DNA from: Teratosphaeria epicoccoides
Taxonomy: Eukaryota > Ascomycota > Dothideomycetes > Mycosphaerellales > Teratosphaeriaceae
DNA: 64,000 nt
Assembly: GCA_021401465.1 (NCBI GenBank)
Contig: JADDMT010000049.1
Coordinates: 62,001 to 126,000 of the forward strand
Reading direction: 5' to 3'
Part shown: in pieces, positions 47,007 to 60,039 of the stretch
Layout: each line of letters starts with the position of its first letter
Position numbering within the stretch: position 1 is the first letter of the stretch
Notes under the pieces: model-generated
The model's database searches: none
The model's input: only the letters and a program-made list of their open reading frames with translations
Told to the model about the DNA's origin: nothing
Program-made: the position numbers and the translations under genes

Positions 47007-50000
47007 TCAAGAATTCTGCTCTAGAACCCTCATCTTCCTACGAATCGACCTTCTCAAGCCCTGCTTACGCCTCCTCTGCTCTTCGAATTCACGAATAGCT
47101 TCTAGAGCGTTCTTGCAGTCTTTAGCCGGAACCTATTATGTGTACTTAGGTAGGTATCCTTTCTACTTCACTAGATAGTGCGTTGCGCCCTTACGCCGCA
47201 TACTGTCCTTAATACCCTCGACTTCCTACTCTTCGTTCTCTTCTGCTACTAGCATTAGGTCTGCGGGCTCTTCGCCCTCGCGCTATACCCATGGTACGAG
47301 TAGAGATACGTAGAAGACGTCGTGCACACGATACGACGATGGCAACGATAGCCGGTACGCCTGCGAGCCTATCGCGTCGCGTATCCGGAAGGGTCCGACG
47401 AACCTTGGCGTCATCTTCTTGCTCGGAAGTTTCAGCTTGAGATTCTTCGTCGACAGTAACACCTTCGTACTAACTGCGTACTACATCGGTTTAGCACGGG
47501 TGTTATTATGTTTAATCTAGGATTCTGAGGCCTTTTTCTAGTGTTCTATTAGCACCGAATGTACCTCGCGTATACGCCGCGCTGATTCCGCGGCAGCCGG
47601 CACCCTCTCCTCAGAAGACTCGTCCCGAGGCGGTTCTAGGTGTATTTCCGGATTAAAGCCATAGAGAATCTGAAATGGCGACATGCGCATAGTAGCATGC
47701 ACGCTGTTATTGACTGCAAATTCCGCCATAGGAATTGCGTCAGCCTAGGCATCCTGGTTCTTAGCGTAGTAGCACTAAAGGTACTACTTAAGAGTCTAGT
47801 TCATACGTTTAGTCTGACTATTAGTCTGTAGATAGAATGCTATACTTAGGCGGTGCTTAACACGCGCTTCAAACACAAATTCTTGCTAGTATTCACTAGT
47901 AAAGACAGAACCTCGATCTAATAGGATACTTCGGGGGACACTAAAGCGCCATATGACTTCGTCGCGAAGTAGCCACGCAAGCTCGCCGCTTGTGCACTTT
48001 TTCGTACATAGGATGAAGATATTCATCTTCGAGTATCGGTCGACTACTACAAGGACAGCATTAACCACATCGCCTTTCTACTTTGCTAGCGGCAAATCAG
48101 TAATGAAATCCATAGTCAAGTCTTGCTATGGCCTCTCTGGTAGTAGGAGCGCCTGAGCATCGCCGTAGGGGCGATAGCGCCGAGATTTGCTAATCTGGCA
48201 CGTCTAGCAGGATTTGACATAGTCAGAGACATCCTGTTCTAGCGTAGGCTACTAGTATTTACGTCCGAGAAGTGCGTTCGTCTTCTCTACGCCAAAATGG
48301 CCCGCGAGTTCATCGTCATGATGAATACGGAGGAGCTGCGAACGGAGTGCGCGGTTAGCAGGTACGTAGAGCCTATTGTCAAAGTACTACAAGTCGCCTG
48401 ACTTGGTCTAGTACTTCGGACCGCCTGCGGTATCCTAGAGGGCTACACCCTCATTGATTAACTCCGGTTCTCGCTCTTGTAACCGCTAAATAAGTCTCGA
48501 GACTTCTTTAAAGGGTTCTTTAGACATTGCATGCTTACCGCATGTAAGCCGGTTAACTACCGCACGGATCGAGCTAGACACGGTTACCATAACTGCTAGA
48601 TAGGAGGGTTCGTCACTAGCGGAGGCCGTGAGGCCCTATTAGACCCGCAGTCGACCTACAAGAGGAGCTAACGACAGATCGCCGCCCTAAACTACAAGCT
48701 TCGTTTGCAGTGTAGGGAGAAGCTGTCAGTTACCCTCTTCCCTAGTGTTGTAGTCCGGTCGTCGCGAAGGACCGTCGGCCGGATTCGTCTTTCCGGAACG
48801 ATGCTAGATAACGAAGTCAAAGCTAGCGAGGAAAGTCGCCTACCTTGCTTGCTAACTACTTAGCTGCTTCACGCCCATGAAGCCGCGAAGGTTGTTATGG
48901 TCGGTAAGCACCTTAATAGGGTGCGCTGCGCCTTCGAGGTAGTGTCGGTACTCCTTGAAGCTGTCAACAATAGCTAAAAGCTCTTAGTCGTGAGTCTCGT
49001 AGTTAAGCTTAGCGCCCTGCATCTTCCGCGACTAGAAGGTAATCGGGTACTATTACGCACTGCCTTCGTGCGACTAGAGCTGCGATATAATTGCGGCTAT
49101 TGCGAATTTTGAAGCATCGGTCTCTATCCGGGTCTTCGTAGCAGGGTCAAAGTGCCGAAGTATAGGCGTAGTTTAAAAAGCTGCTTTAAGTTCAGAGAAG
49201 GCCTTGCTCTAAGCCTCCTCCCAAGGCACTTTCCCTGGCTTTTTTCCTCGAACCGCGCCCTTTGCGAGGGCCGTGAGGGGAGCCACGATCTTCGAGTAAG
49301 ATCGTATGAATCTGCGGTAGAAGTTAGTGAATCCTAGGAACACCTGCACTTCTTGGAGGGTAGTCGGCCGCAGCTACTCCGCGATTGCGGACACCCTTCA
49401 GTCATCCATGATGACTCCTTCCATGGAGACGATGTATCCGAGAAACTTAATCCTATCTGTCAGGAATGAGCACTTCTTTAGGTTCGCGTACAGAGCGAAC
49501 TTGCGGAGCTATTCGAGCACTATACTTAGATGCCGAATATGCTCCTCCTTCGAGTTAGAATAGACTAGTATATCGTCTAAATATACTACGTAGCAGGTGT
49601 CAACGAGGCCGGCTAGGGCCCGGTTAATATACGCTTAGAACGTCGCTAGTGCGTTAGTCAAGCCGAACGGCATCACCGTATACTCGAAGTGTCCGTACCG
49701 CGTTTAGAATGCAGTCTTCTACTCGTCGCCCTTTCGGATCGGTATCTAGTAGTAGGCGTCCTTCAAGTCGATAGACGAGAAGATGGCAGCGCGACCAAGG
49801 CGGTCAAGCGTCTCGCTAATAAGTAGTAGGGGGCAGCGGTTCTTCTAGGTTACCGCGTTAAGGCCCCTATAGTCAATGTATAGGCGGAGCGTGTTGTCCT
49901 TCTTCAGGACGAACATAACTAACGCTCTAGCCTCGCTGTCGCTTCGTCGGATCCACGCGTTCCTTTGCGCCTTGTAGAGGTAGTCTCGAAGTGTTTCGAG

Positions 50001-51971
50001 CTGCGATTCCGACATGGGGTACAGAGGTTAATGCGGAGGATTGTAACCCTCCTTAAGGTTAATCGCATGTTCCGCGTCTAGGGCCCGGGCATAGGCCGTA
50101 GCCTCTACGTCAAAAATATCGGCGTATTCCTCTAACTCAGGCGGAAGGGTAACGTTTTCCTTGACGTTCCGTATGCGGACCGCATACACGCATTAGACCT
50201 TCTTCATGTCCCTGTAGAAGCTGTGTGCGTCACGTATCCGTACCGCAGGAACTTCGCCTATAGAGCTATAGAACTAGTTGTCGGTAGCTCTATCAACAAC
50301 GACTCCCTGCTTGTGGCGCTAAGGGCGGCCGAGCAGGAGCTCCTTATTAGGAACGTCTTCAGCGTAGAAGACTTCGTTAGTCTCGCGCACTTCTCCCGAG
50401 GAGTCCGCGAGTTAGAGGCGCACGTTGTACGCGCCTCGAGCCGCTGCGCCTTCGCCCTGAAAAGACTTCATAGTAGGCAGCAGGGCTCCTAGGATCGGCT
50501 TCAAACCGAGCCGTACGATTACCCTCTAGGGTATCACGTTAACCTCCGCAAGGTCATCTAACATACAGTCTACTAGCTCGAGCGAGCCATTAACTCGGAC
50601 CGCGCCGGATAGGCGCCGCGCAGGCCACGAGTCTATACTATCGGTGACGGACAGCTTAGATACCCGCGGTAGCCATTCGGTTGTCTTAGGCTTGTCCTTC
50701 TTTCGCCTCCCCTCTAGGGAGGTTTCGGACACCTTGCTTACCTTCTTCCCATCACTTCGTTTAGGACAGCGAGCCGCCTAGTAGTCCCTCGCTCCATAGA
50801 TGTGGCAGCTACTCGGAGGCTTCTCGCTACCGTCTTTTAGCTCGGAGGGTTTGCTCCTCCGGAATGAACTACCGCGTTAGACGTAGCCCCTAGGGCGCTT
50901 GTAATGGCGGCCCTTCGGGGGGTCCTTAGGGCTTAGACGCTTATTGTCCTTACCGCCCGATTTCCTATTTCGCTTCAAGGTGATTTCCATACGTGTCGTA
51001 AGGGACACGAGGTCTTGCCGAGTTGTCGGAAGTTCATGAAAAGTCATGATCGTGTTCCGAAGATTGTCATTAAGTTTGACGAGCAAGTGCCACACGCGTT
51101 ACGTCTCGGTATAGGGTAGCATCTGTCTCTCGAGCGTGGCGAGGTAGGTTGCGAAGCTAGAGGTTGTTTGTCCCTTCCCCTGCTTAGCCTTCTCGTACTC
51201 GACAGACATAGTAAGGGCGCGATTCCCCGGATCCTCGACCTAGTCGACACAGAACTAGCGAAAGTCCGCCCACGTATACGTTCTGTCATAGACCCGCATA
51301 AGGTCATACTACTCATGCTAATTGTTGCGAGGTTCCTTATCCTCTTCGAGCCACATCACACTAAAGGCGACTCGTTCGCCCTCTGTAGAATATCCGCGTA
51401 GGTTAAGCACGAAAACTGCCTTACATGCCTGCAAGAAAGTTCGAGCCTCCTTCAAGGTGTCTCCCTTGAACAGCTTCGGGTTACGTGCGTTACGACTACC
51501 TCCTAGTTAGCCTACTATGGCCCTGAATTCAGGCACCAAGTTCGCGGGCACACGCGGAGGGTCTGCGCCTCCTAGTAAGTTGTCTTCGCGGGTCCCTAGT
51601 GTGAAATCTCGCTAGATTTCTTCGTCCGCCAGTTCGTTAGTACTACTCATGGCAACGTCTTCGTCGTCCTCGCCGTTGTCGCTGCTAGGAGCAGTACGGC
51701 TCTAGCTCTAGTTCGCAAGGCGGTTCGCAACCTAATTGACAATTATGGCTACGAGGGCCAGGTCGATAGTCGGGGTTAGCTGCGGTCCCTGTGCGGGGGG
51801 TCTATTGCCTAGTCTGCCGCGTAATTGTCCTCTAGCGGAACCGTCGCTCGATGCAGTGTCGCTCGCAGCGGGTACTTCTGCGGGCTAGTTACTCGGGCTA
51901 GCTTCGCCATCGCGGGCGCTCGGGATAGCGCTCGCTACGCGTTAGTTGCGAGTTCGTGGTGCTCTAGACAT
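47007..51971 (-). pseudogene. R1 gag-pol, E6 copy
   Basis: 4,965 nt from ATG 51,971 to TGA 47,009-47,007, colinear with the E3 copy. Long segments are open, for instance the integrase C-terminus (47,538-47,729) and part of gag (51,044-51,316). Shares with the other copies the His-to-Tyr change in the zinc knuckle, Lys in place of the integrase Glu, and D-D-L-A in the protease-like segment. Not functional because of TAG stops. Confidence 0.92.
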
Positions 51972-52020
51972 ATCGTAGTATTCTCTGCTAGACTGCAAAG
52001 CAGGGGAGAGAAAGCAGAAC

Positions 52021-52380
52021 TAATATAGATGTATGTGCTATATGATATGAAAATATCTCGCAGTGTGACAGAGTAATCCGACCTTTTAGTAGGTACAAGA
52101 CAGCGCTGCTTTCTGCTTATCGCAGAGGTGGCGCTAAGGGTGCTTATAACCCCCGACGCTCCTTAATTAGGGAAAGCATGTCCGAGCCTAACCCCGTAGG
52201 GGTACCGTAGGGTCAGCGACGTGGGGGCGTCCTACGTCGACAACTGATCCTACTTGGACGACATACGAGCCAATGTATGTACGAAGGACCCCCTTGCCAT
52301 ATGTAGCAGGGTCACTGCATGCCAAGGGCGGCCATTAGAACCCATGCGGTTCAAATGGTCCCCTAGTATCAACCGTATCA
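52021..52380 (-). repeat. E6 5' LTR
   Basis: 360 bp. CTGCTTTCT at 52,106-52,114 is matched by AGAAAGCAG at 52,009-52,017 just outside the LTR on the gag side: the self-priming pair, unmutated in this copy. Confidence 0.93.
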
Positions 52381-52385
52381 GCTAT

Positions 52386-54254
52386 ACCCTTATTAATTAA
52401 CTCTAGTTGTTACTCTTGTAACCGCTAAATAAGTCTTGAGACTTCTTTAAATAGTTCTTTAGACATCGCATGCTTACTACATGTAAGCTAGTTAATTACT
52501 ACACAGATTAAGCTAGACATAGTCGCTATAACCGCTAGATAGGAGGGTTCGTCACTAGCGGAGGCCATGAGGCCCTATTAGACCTGCAGTTAACCTATAA
52601 GAGGAGCTACTAACAGATCGCTACCCTAAACTACAAGCTTCGTTTGCAGCGTAGGGAGAAGCTGTTAGTTACCCTCCTCCCTAGTGTCGTAGTCTAGTCG
52701 TCACGAAGGACTATTAGCTAGATTTGTCTTTCTAGAACGATGCTATATAACAAAGTCAAAGCTAGCAAGGAAAGTTGCCTACCTTGCTTGCTAACTACTT
52801 AGCTAATTTACGCCTATGAAGCCGCGTAGGTTATTATAGTTAGTAAGCACCTTAATAGGGTACGCTGCGCCTTCATGGTAGTGTTAGTACTCCTTAAAGC
52901 TGTCGACAATAGCTAAAAGCTCTTAGTCGTAAGTCTTGTAGTTAAGCTTAGCGCCCTGCATCTTCTACGACTAGAAGGTAATTAGGTACTATTACGTACT
53001 ACCTTTGTGTAACTAGAGCTACGATATAATTACGGCTATTGCAAATTTTGAAGCATTAGTCTCTATTCGGATCTTTGTAGTAGGGTTAAAGTGCTAAAGT
53101 ATAGGCGTAGTTTAAAAAGCTGCTTTAAGTCTAGAGAAAGCCTTGCTCTAAGCCTCCTCCTAAGGCACTATCCCTAGTTTCTTGCCTCAAATTACGCCCT
53201 TCGCAAGGGCCGTGAGGGGAGCCACGATCTTCGAATAAGACTGTATGATTCTATAGTAGAAGTTAGTAAATCCTAGAAACACCTATACTGCTAAGAGAGT
53301 AGTTAGCTGTAGCTACTCCGCAATTATAGACACCCTTTAGTCATCTAGAATGACTCCTTTTGTAGAGACGATATATCTAAGGAACTTAATCCTATCTATA
53401 AGAAATGAGCATTTCTTTAGGTTTACATATAGAGCGAACTTGCGGAGTTATTCGAGTACTATCTCTAGATGCTAAATATGCTCCTCCTTCAAGTCAGAGT
53501 AGACTAGTATATTGTCTAAGTATACTACGTAGCAGGTATTAACAAGGCTAGCAAAGGCCCAGTTAATATACGCTTAGAAAGTCGCTAGTACGTTAGTTAA
53601 TCTAAATGGCATTACTATATACTCAAAGTGTCTATACTACGTTTAGAATGTAGTCTTCTACTTGTTACCCTTTTAGATTAGTATCTAGTAGTAGGCATCC
53701 TTCAAGTTAATAGACAAGAAGATAGTAGCGCGACTAAGGCGGTCAAGCGTCTCGCTAATAAGTAGTAAGGGGCAGCGGTTCTTTTAAGTTACTACATTAA
53801 GGCCCCTATAGTTAACATATAGGCGGAGCATTTTATCCTTCTTTAGGACGAACATTACTAGCGCTCTAGCCTTGCTGTCACTTCGTCGGATCTACGCGTT
53901 CTTTTACGCCTTGTAGAGGTAGTCTTAAAGTGTTTCAAGCTAGGATTCCGACATAGGATACAGAGGTTAATGTAGAGGATTGTAACCTTCCTTAAGGTTA
54001 ATCGCATACTCTGCATCTAGGGCCTAGGTATAGGCTACAGCCTCTACGTCAAAAATATCGGCGTATTCCCCTAACTCTAGCAGGAGGGTAACGTCTTCCT
54101 TAACGTCCTATATATAGATTGCATACATACATTAGACCTTCTTCATGTCTTTATAGAAGCTATGCACGTCATGCATCCTTACTATAGGAACTTCGCCTTT
54201 AGAGCTATAGAACTAATTATTAGTAGCTCTATTAACAACGACTCCCTACTTGTA
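52386..54254 (-). pseudogene. E2 gag-pol, RT and RNase H part
   Basis: Equivalent to residues about 552-1,175: end of the protease-like region, reverse transcriptase and RNase H. Strongly mutated. Ends at the R2 insertion, duplication TTGTA. Confidence 0.82.
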
Positions 54255-54695
54255 TGTCATAAGTGTCAGGAGTGCTACGAGTTACAGGATCGTGAGAGTC
54301 CTAAGGACTATAAGTCATAAGCATAGTTATAGGAGAAAGGACCTGTCATGTAAGGACAGATCCCTAGATCTGTAGGGTTAGTCTATAGATCTACAGGCCT
54401 ATAGGGGAGAAGGGATCTGTTACAGGATAACAGACCCTCGGATCTGTAGGGTTAGTCTATAGATCTACAGACACAGATCTATTAGGTCTGTCGATAGATC
54501 TAACAGAACTACTCTGTCTCTCTAGTATATAGGGATAGCTTTAGGACAGGTAGTTAGGAGCTTCGTGCTTAATTTAATTCCCTTTCCCTAGGGGATAGTT
54601 AGTTACAAGGATAATTGCTATTGTCGATATTCTTTATAGCTCTATAAGTCTAACACCTAGTTACCTTCCTGCTATTAGCACCTACCCTTATGACA
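54255..54695 (+). repeat. R2 5' LTR
   Basis: 441 bp. Contains a 30-nt direct repeat, identical at 54,367-54,396 and 54,441-54,470 and built on AGATCTGTAG/CTACAGATCT-type arms. A TATATA box stands about 40 bases before GTGCTTAA (54,565-54,572). Confidence 0.92.
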
Positions 54696-54697
54696 TT

Positions 54698-54705
54698 TTA
54701 AGCAC
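54698..54705 (+). promoter_or_regulatory. Candidate self-priming site of R2
   Basis: TTAAGCAC, two bases after the 5' LTR, is the reverse complement of GTGCTTAA at 54,565-54,572 in the LTR. No TGG-type tRNA primer site is present. Same layout as in R1. Confidence 0.45.
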
Positions 54706-54874
54706 TACTTCTAAGGAAGCATTAGGGGACTCGTCAAGCGCTTAACATACGCCTATGTCAAGTAGTTCTTTAGCTGTTAGTTTAACTTCTAGCAACAGTT
54801 AACTAACACTATAAGGACAAGTTACTACTATACCTTAAGTTACGTAGTAGCTCGAATCTATTTACCGTAGCGAG

Positions 54875-56425
54875 ATGGCTCTAGCATCTGTCGCAGGTTT
54901 AACTACTAGGAATAGACATGGCAATAATAGCTTTAAGATAGGAAGCCCTACAGAGTTTACAGGGTAACGATCTTAAGTCGAGATGTTTATCCTATAATGC
55001 TAGTTAGCATTTAACGTAGATACAGAATAGTTTATAACACATTATAAGCGAATGATGTACATTGTCTCTTACCTGAAGGGACTAGCGTTCGAGTTTATCT
55101 AGCCTCATCTAACAGATTATCTAGATCACATTAGCAACGTCGAAGCTAGGAAGACGACAACTAGGGAGATTCTTAACTTAGACAAGTCTTTGTTTAAGGC
55201 GTTACGCGAAGCTTTTTAGCTCGGTAATAAGCAACAAGAGGCCGAGAGAGCTCTCCTAGGAATCTAGCAGAAGGGTTCTGCTATTAAGTACCGCGCGGAC
55301 TTTTAGACCCTCTCTGCTTAAGTCGACTAGAATGATAATGCTTTAGCCGCTTAGTTCTACTAGGGACTAAAGGAGACAGTTAAAGACGAAATTGCCTGAG
55401 GAGATTAGCTAACGACATTCAAGGAAATAAGCGATCTCGCGATTAGAATCGATAATCGCATCTAGGAACGACAGCAAGAACGACAACATAGAAATCGCAA
55501 GCTAGCACAGGCTAACCATAAGGTCTAACGATTAGCACTAAAATGGCGAAGCGATTACTATAGTCTCTAACCTATGGAGTTAGATGCGACTAAGGGGCGT
55601 CCGAGGAATAGACCCTGAGGAAAGCTGCAGAAGGGCTCTCCTCCCTAGAATAGTCTGAAGAAGCCATTCGACAAGAGTAATCTCGAGTGCTACAACTGTA
55701 GAAAGAAAGGACACTTTGCCCGCGAATGTTTTGCTAAGAAGTAACGACAAGAGCCGCCTAGGATAGAGCAGGCTTGCGCGACAACGACGGCACCTAAGTA
55801 AAAGGCCGCTACTACTCGAGAACCAGACTATGCCGCACTTACTTAGACTACGTGCTACGACGATGATTGTCGAATTTACATGAGTAATAAAGATGGTTCT
55901 AGATAGTACCCTAGCCGAAACAAGGCATAGTCGATCTATGCGCTAAGGGGTATACCTTCTAGTGCGACAGTCCTAAGGTAACAGGAGCTAGAAGAAGAAG
56001 AAGAAGGTTCGGACGACAACTACGAGATTGTCGAAGCCGTTATTCCTGATTCTAAGGAAGACGAGAGCATAGAGCGATAGTCTATGCCGCTACATGACAT
56101 CAGGCTCGATATTATCCGAATTATATAGAACTAGTAGGCTTAAGCTTGCCCATAGATTAATGGAGTACAACATGTCGACTAGCTTTAGTATGACGAACTA
56201 GCCGACTGTATGCGACGACACCTGAGGAGACTACTAGTCGTAGCTTAACCTCACGCGCATTAGAAAGTTATCTAAGAAATTGTACTGTTCAGGGTAGAGT
56301 TTACACCCTAGGGAGGCTACCTAACCTACGAAGGTATTCAGATTTCACGAGCGCTACGACTCTAAGTCTACTACTTAAAGATAGAGTACATAAGAAACGC
56401 GCAGGAATAGCGAGGCCAAGGGTGA
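54875..56425 (+). pseudogene. R2 gag
   Basis: Frame from ATG 54,875 to TGA 56,423-56,425, 516 codons. The middle matches the retrotransposon gag pattern (LDKSLFKALREAF, later AIKYRADF and FYxGLKE). An intact zinc knuckle, CYNCRKKGHFAREC, lies at 55,688-55,729, C-x2-C-x4-H-x4-C. Internal TAG stops. Whether the final TGA is natural or a mutated TGG/CGA is open. Pol continues in the -1 frame. Confidence 0.75.
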
Positions 56426-59400
56426 GAACGACCTCTTAGGCTAGAGAACAGTAACGCTTAGAGAAGAAGCCGAGACCGTACGATCCCTAAACTAGTCCGT
56501 GAAGACAGTTATTTAGGAAACGACAAGGTCCGCTAGAATTAGACCTACGGACAGACTAGACAGGGCTGTAACGATATGCCGCGATCGACGCTAGATACGC
56601 GAACAACCTTAGAGTATAGGTGCACATTAACAAGACGCTAGCTAGGGCCTTAATAGATTCAGGATGTACTAGAATCTTCATGACGCCTAAGTTCGCCAGG
56701 ACGGCTAGGATAAAGCTACAGGCGAAGACGAATGCTTTCTCGCTATAAGCGATTAATAGAAAGCCGGTCACGTATAACTAAGGAGTAGTTGACGAAGAGA
56801 CTAAGATGATGCCTCTACAGATAGGACGCTACTAAGAGATGCTCTAGTTCGACATCACGGAGTTACTAGGCTCGGATGTAGTACTAGGGTTGCTATAGCT
56901 AAGAAACACTAACCCCTATCTCGACTAGAAGAATGAGAGGATCTAGTTCCTAGAACTCTCAAGATCGATACCTCTACCTGTAGTGCATGACATACTAGGC
57001 AAGATCGAAATATATGCTATGACTTTAAGCGAGATAGTAGCCGCTATTAAGGATCTAGAACAGGAAGTACACGTCCTATAGGTTAAAGCAACGCAATTAG
57101 AAGTCAAGGTCGAATTCATAGTTCCTAATAAGTATAAAGAGTTCGCTACTCTTTTCAAGGAAGAACCCGACTAAGAAGCTCTGCTAGAACACTAGGAGTA
57201 GGACTATAGGATACCCTTACTCCCTAGCAAGACACTAACGAAGTAATCAGTTCGCCTGTTATTAGCAGCGAAACTAGAGATTCTCCGGAAATACCTTGAA
57301 GACAACCTCTAGAAAGGCTTCATCCGCGAGTTATAGTCTCTAGCCGGATATCTAATCCTGTTTGTGCCTAAGGGGGAAGATAACTAGCGACTCTGCGTAG
57401 ATTATCGTAGACTAAACGACATTACAATAAAGAACAGTTATCCGGTTCCTTTGCTCTTAGAATTACAGGACTGCCTACAAGGAGCAATGTAGTTCTTAAA
57501 GTTCGACATACCTAGAGCATATAACCGAATTCGAATTAAGGAAGGCGAAGAATAGAAGACTACGTTCCGAACTAGGTTTAGACACTACGAGTACATAGTT
57601 ATGCTATTTAGGTTAACAAATGCCCTAGCTACATAGCAGGCATTTATTAATAACGTGCTACAAGAGTACCTCGACGTCTTTGTAGTTGTATACCTAGACG
57701 ACATCCTTGTCTACTTACGGACAATCGAAGAACATAGGACTTACATGCGTAAGGTACTTTAGAAACTCTAGGATTACCGGTTAAAGGTTAAGCCTTAGAA
57801 GAGCGAGTTTCACAAGCAGGAAGTACAATTCCTTAGCTACGTAGTAGCATGGAATAGAATCAAGATAGACACTAAGAAAGTCTAAGTCGTAAAAGAGTAG
57901 CCTACGCTAACTAATGTTAAGGAAGTATAGTCCTTCCTTAGGTTCGCTAACTTCTACTAAAGATTTGTGGCAAACTATTCGAAGATTACAGCACTACTTA
58001 GGACTCTTACTACGAAGGATACACTATTCGTGTAGGACAACGCCTAACAGAATGCCTTTAAGGAACTTAAGTGACGATTTACAGATTAGCCGATCTTACT
58101 TGTATTCGACCTAGATAAGCCTATTACAGTCGAAACAGATGCCTCTAACATAGTACTCAGGGCATGCTTAAGTTAACTAGGACCGAGTAGACGACTACAG
58201 CTAGTCGCCTACTACTTAAGGAAATTGTCTAGACCTAAACTCTAATACGACATCTATAACAAAGAACTTCTAGCCATAGTAGACGCCTACAAGGCCTAGC
58301 GAGTCTACTTAGAAGGTTATAAGCACTAGGTCACGGTCTACACAGACTATAAGAACTTGCGATACTTTATAACAACGAAAGAGTTAAACTGACGACAGGT
58401 TTAGTAGAGTAAGGAGCTCTCTAGTTTTAACTGCAAGATCGTCTATTACAAGGGGACTAATAACGCACGCGCCAATGCACTTAGCCGCCAGACTAACTAC
58501 ATGAAGGGCGTGAAGCAGGAGAAACACGCTGTTCTCCAGGAAAATAGCAATGGCACGCTAGGAGTTAACTAACTTGCGGCTATAACTGTTACATAGACTA
58601 GTGAATTTCAGGACGACCTAAAGAACGCGCTAGTCTACGACCTAACTGTACTCGCTGTCCGCGACGACATGAATAGACAGGAGGATTAGGAAGACGAAGA
58701 CAGAATCCTTCTGTTTTAAGGATTAGTATATGTGCTAACGTCTTTACGATTAGAGCTACTACAACTCCGACATAACGTACCTTAGGCAGGATACCCGGGA
58801 GTGTCTAAAATGAAGCAAATTCTCCGACAAGAATATTACTTCCCTAGGATAAGCAAGGTAATCAAGGACTACGTCCGTTAATATGTAACTTGCTAACAAA
58901 GTAAGCATGACTATTACAAACTATATAGGCTACTATGACTACTTAAGGTACCTTAACGGCTATAGGAATCGCTCGCCATGGATTTCATCGTCAAACTACC
59001 TTAGTAGAGAGAACCCGCTACGAATGAGTTCTTTAACAGGATCATAGTAGTAGTCGACTAATTTACTAAGTTTAGGAAGTTTATCCCTTACTACAAAGAC
59101 TTCAAGACTAAAGATATCGCGCATGTCTTCATCAAATAGGTAGTAGCACTACATAGCATGCTATAGGACCTAGTAACAGATTAAGGATCCGTGTTTACCT
59201 CTAACTTCTAGAGAGCCCTAATGAGGCAATTCTAGGTCAAACATCGACTAAGTACTTCCTTCTACCCTTAGACAGATAGACAGACAGAACGTCTAAATCA
59301 GACGTTAGAATAGTACCTTCGATCCTATGTAAATAGGGACTAGAACAACTAGGTAGAGTTATTGCTAATAGTACAGCTTGCGTATAATAGTACGCTAGTA

Positions 59401-60039
59401 GAGTCGACAGGACTCTCGCCTTTTCAGATAGCATATAGATTAGCTATAGAAGACATCCCGGACGTCTTAGCTAGTAATCCGAACCTAGTAGCACTCAGAC
59501 GAGTAGAACATCTACGCTGACTACAAACAGAAGCACGACTCGACCTGCGGTTCTATTAGCAGAACATGGCATAGTACGCGAATCGTAAGAGAATTAAGGG
59601 ACTAATTCTAAAGGAGGGGGACAAGGTGTATCTCCTCTGCTATCACATCAAATTAGACAAGCCGAGTAAAAAGCTAGACGCTATAAAACTAGGACTATTC
59701 AGGATTAAGGCTAAGAAAGGACCAGTTAATTTTGAGTTATAGCTACCCGAGCAGATGAGAGTATACCCTGTGTTCTATGTCTCTCTACTAGAACAAGTAG
59801 CGCTAGACGCTACACTGCAAACAGAACCCTTACTACTTGACCCTAAAGTAGAAGAACCCGAGTACTCTGTCAAGAAGATTGTCGACACTCGCTAGCAGGA
59901 CAGACAGCAAGAGTACTTAGTAAAATGGGAAGGATATAGGAGTACCGAGAACACCTAGGAACCCCTAGAACATCTGCGAAACTGTTAGCAAAAGATACGA
60001 AGTTTCGAGAAAGGAACGAACCTAGGAAGAAGATTATAA
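56416..60039 (+). pseudogene. R2 pol (protease, RT, RNase H, integrase, chromodomain)
   Basis: One frame, -1 relative to gag; the left limit is approximate. Protease LIDSGC with Asp at 56,656. Reverse transcriptase YLDDIL at 57,691. RNase H ETDAS with Asp at 58,138. Integrase Asp 58,981, Asp 59,179 and Glu 59,287; the last two are separated by 35 residues, so the D,D-35-E triad survives. Chromodomain about 59,850-60,010 (EYLVKWEGY). Ends TTA TAA at 60,034-60,039. TAG stops throughout. The frame change suggests ordinary -1 frameshifting, unlike R1's single frame, but a mutation could also explain it. Confidence 0.88.

Larger units (their letters stand above)
44212..52380 (-). mobile_element. 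E6: full-length, least mutated R1 chromovirus inside E2
   Basis: 8,169 bp, minus orientation, flanked by GCTAT (44,207-44,211 and 52,381-52,385). It keeps more CG and CA dinucleotides than any other copy. Its two LTRs differ at only a handful of positions, all transitions that I saw. Probably the youngest or least-treated copy, though it too is full of TAG stops. Confidence 0.93.
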
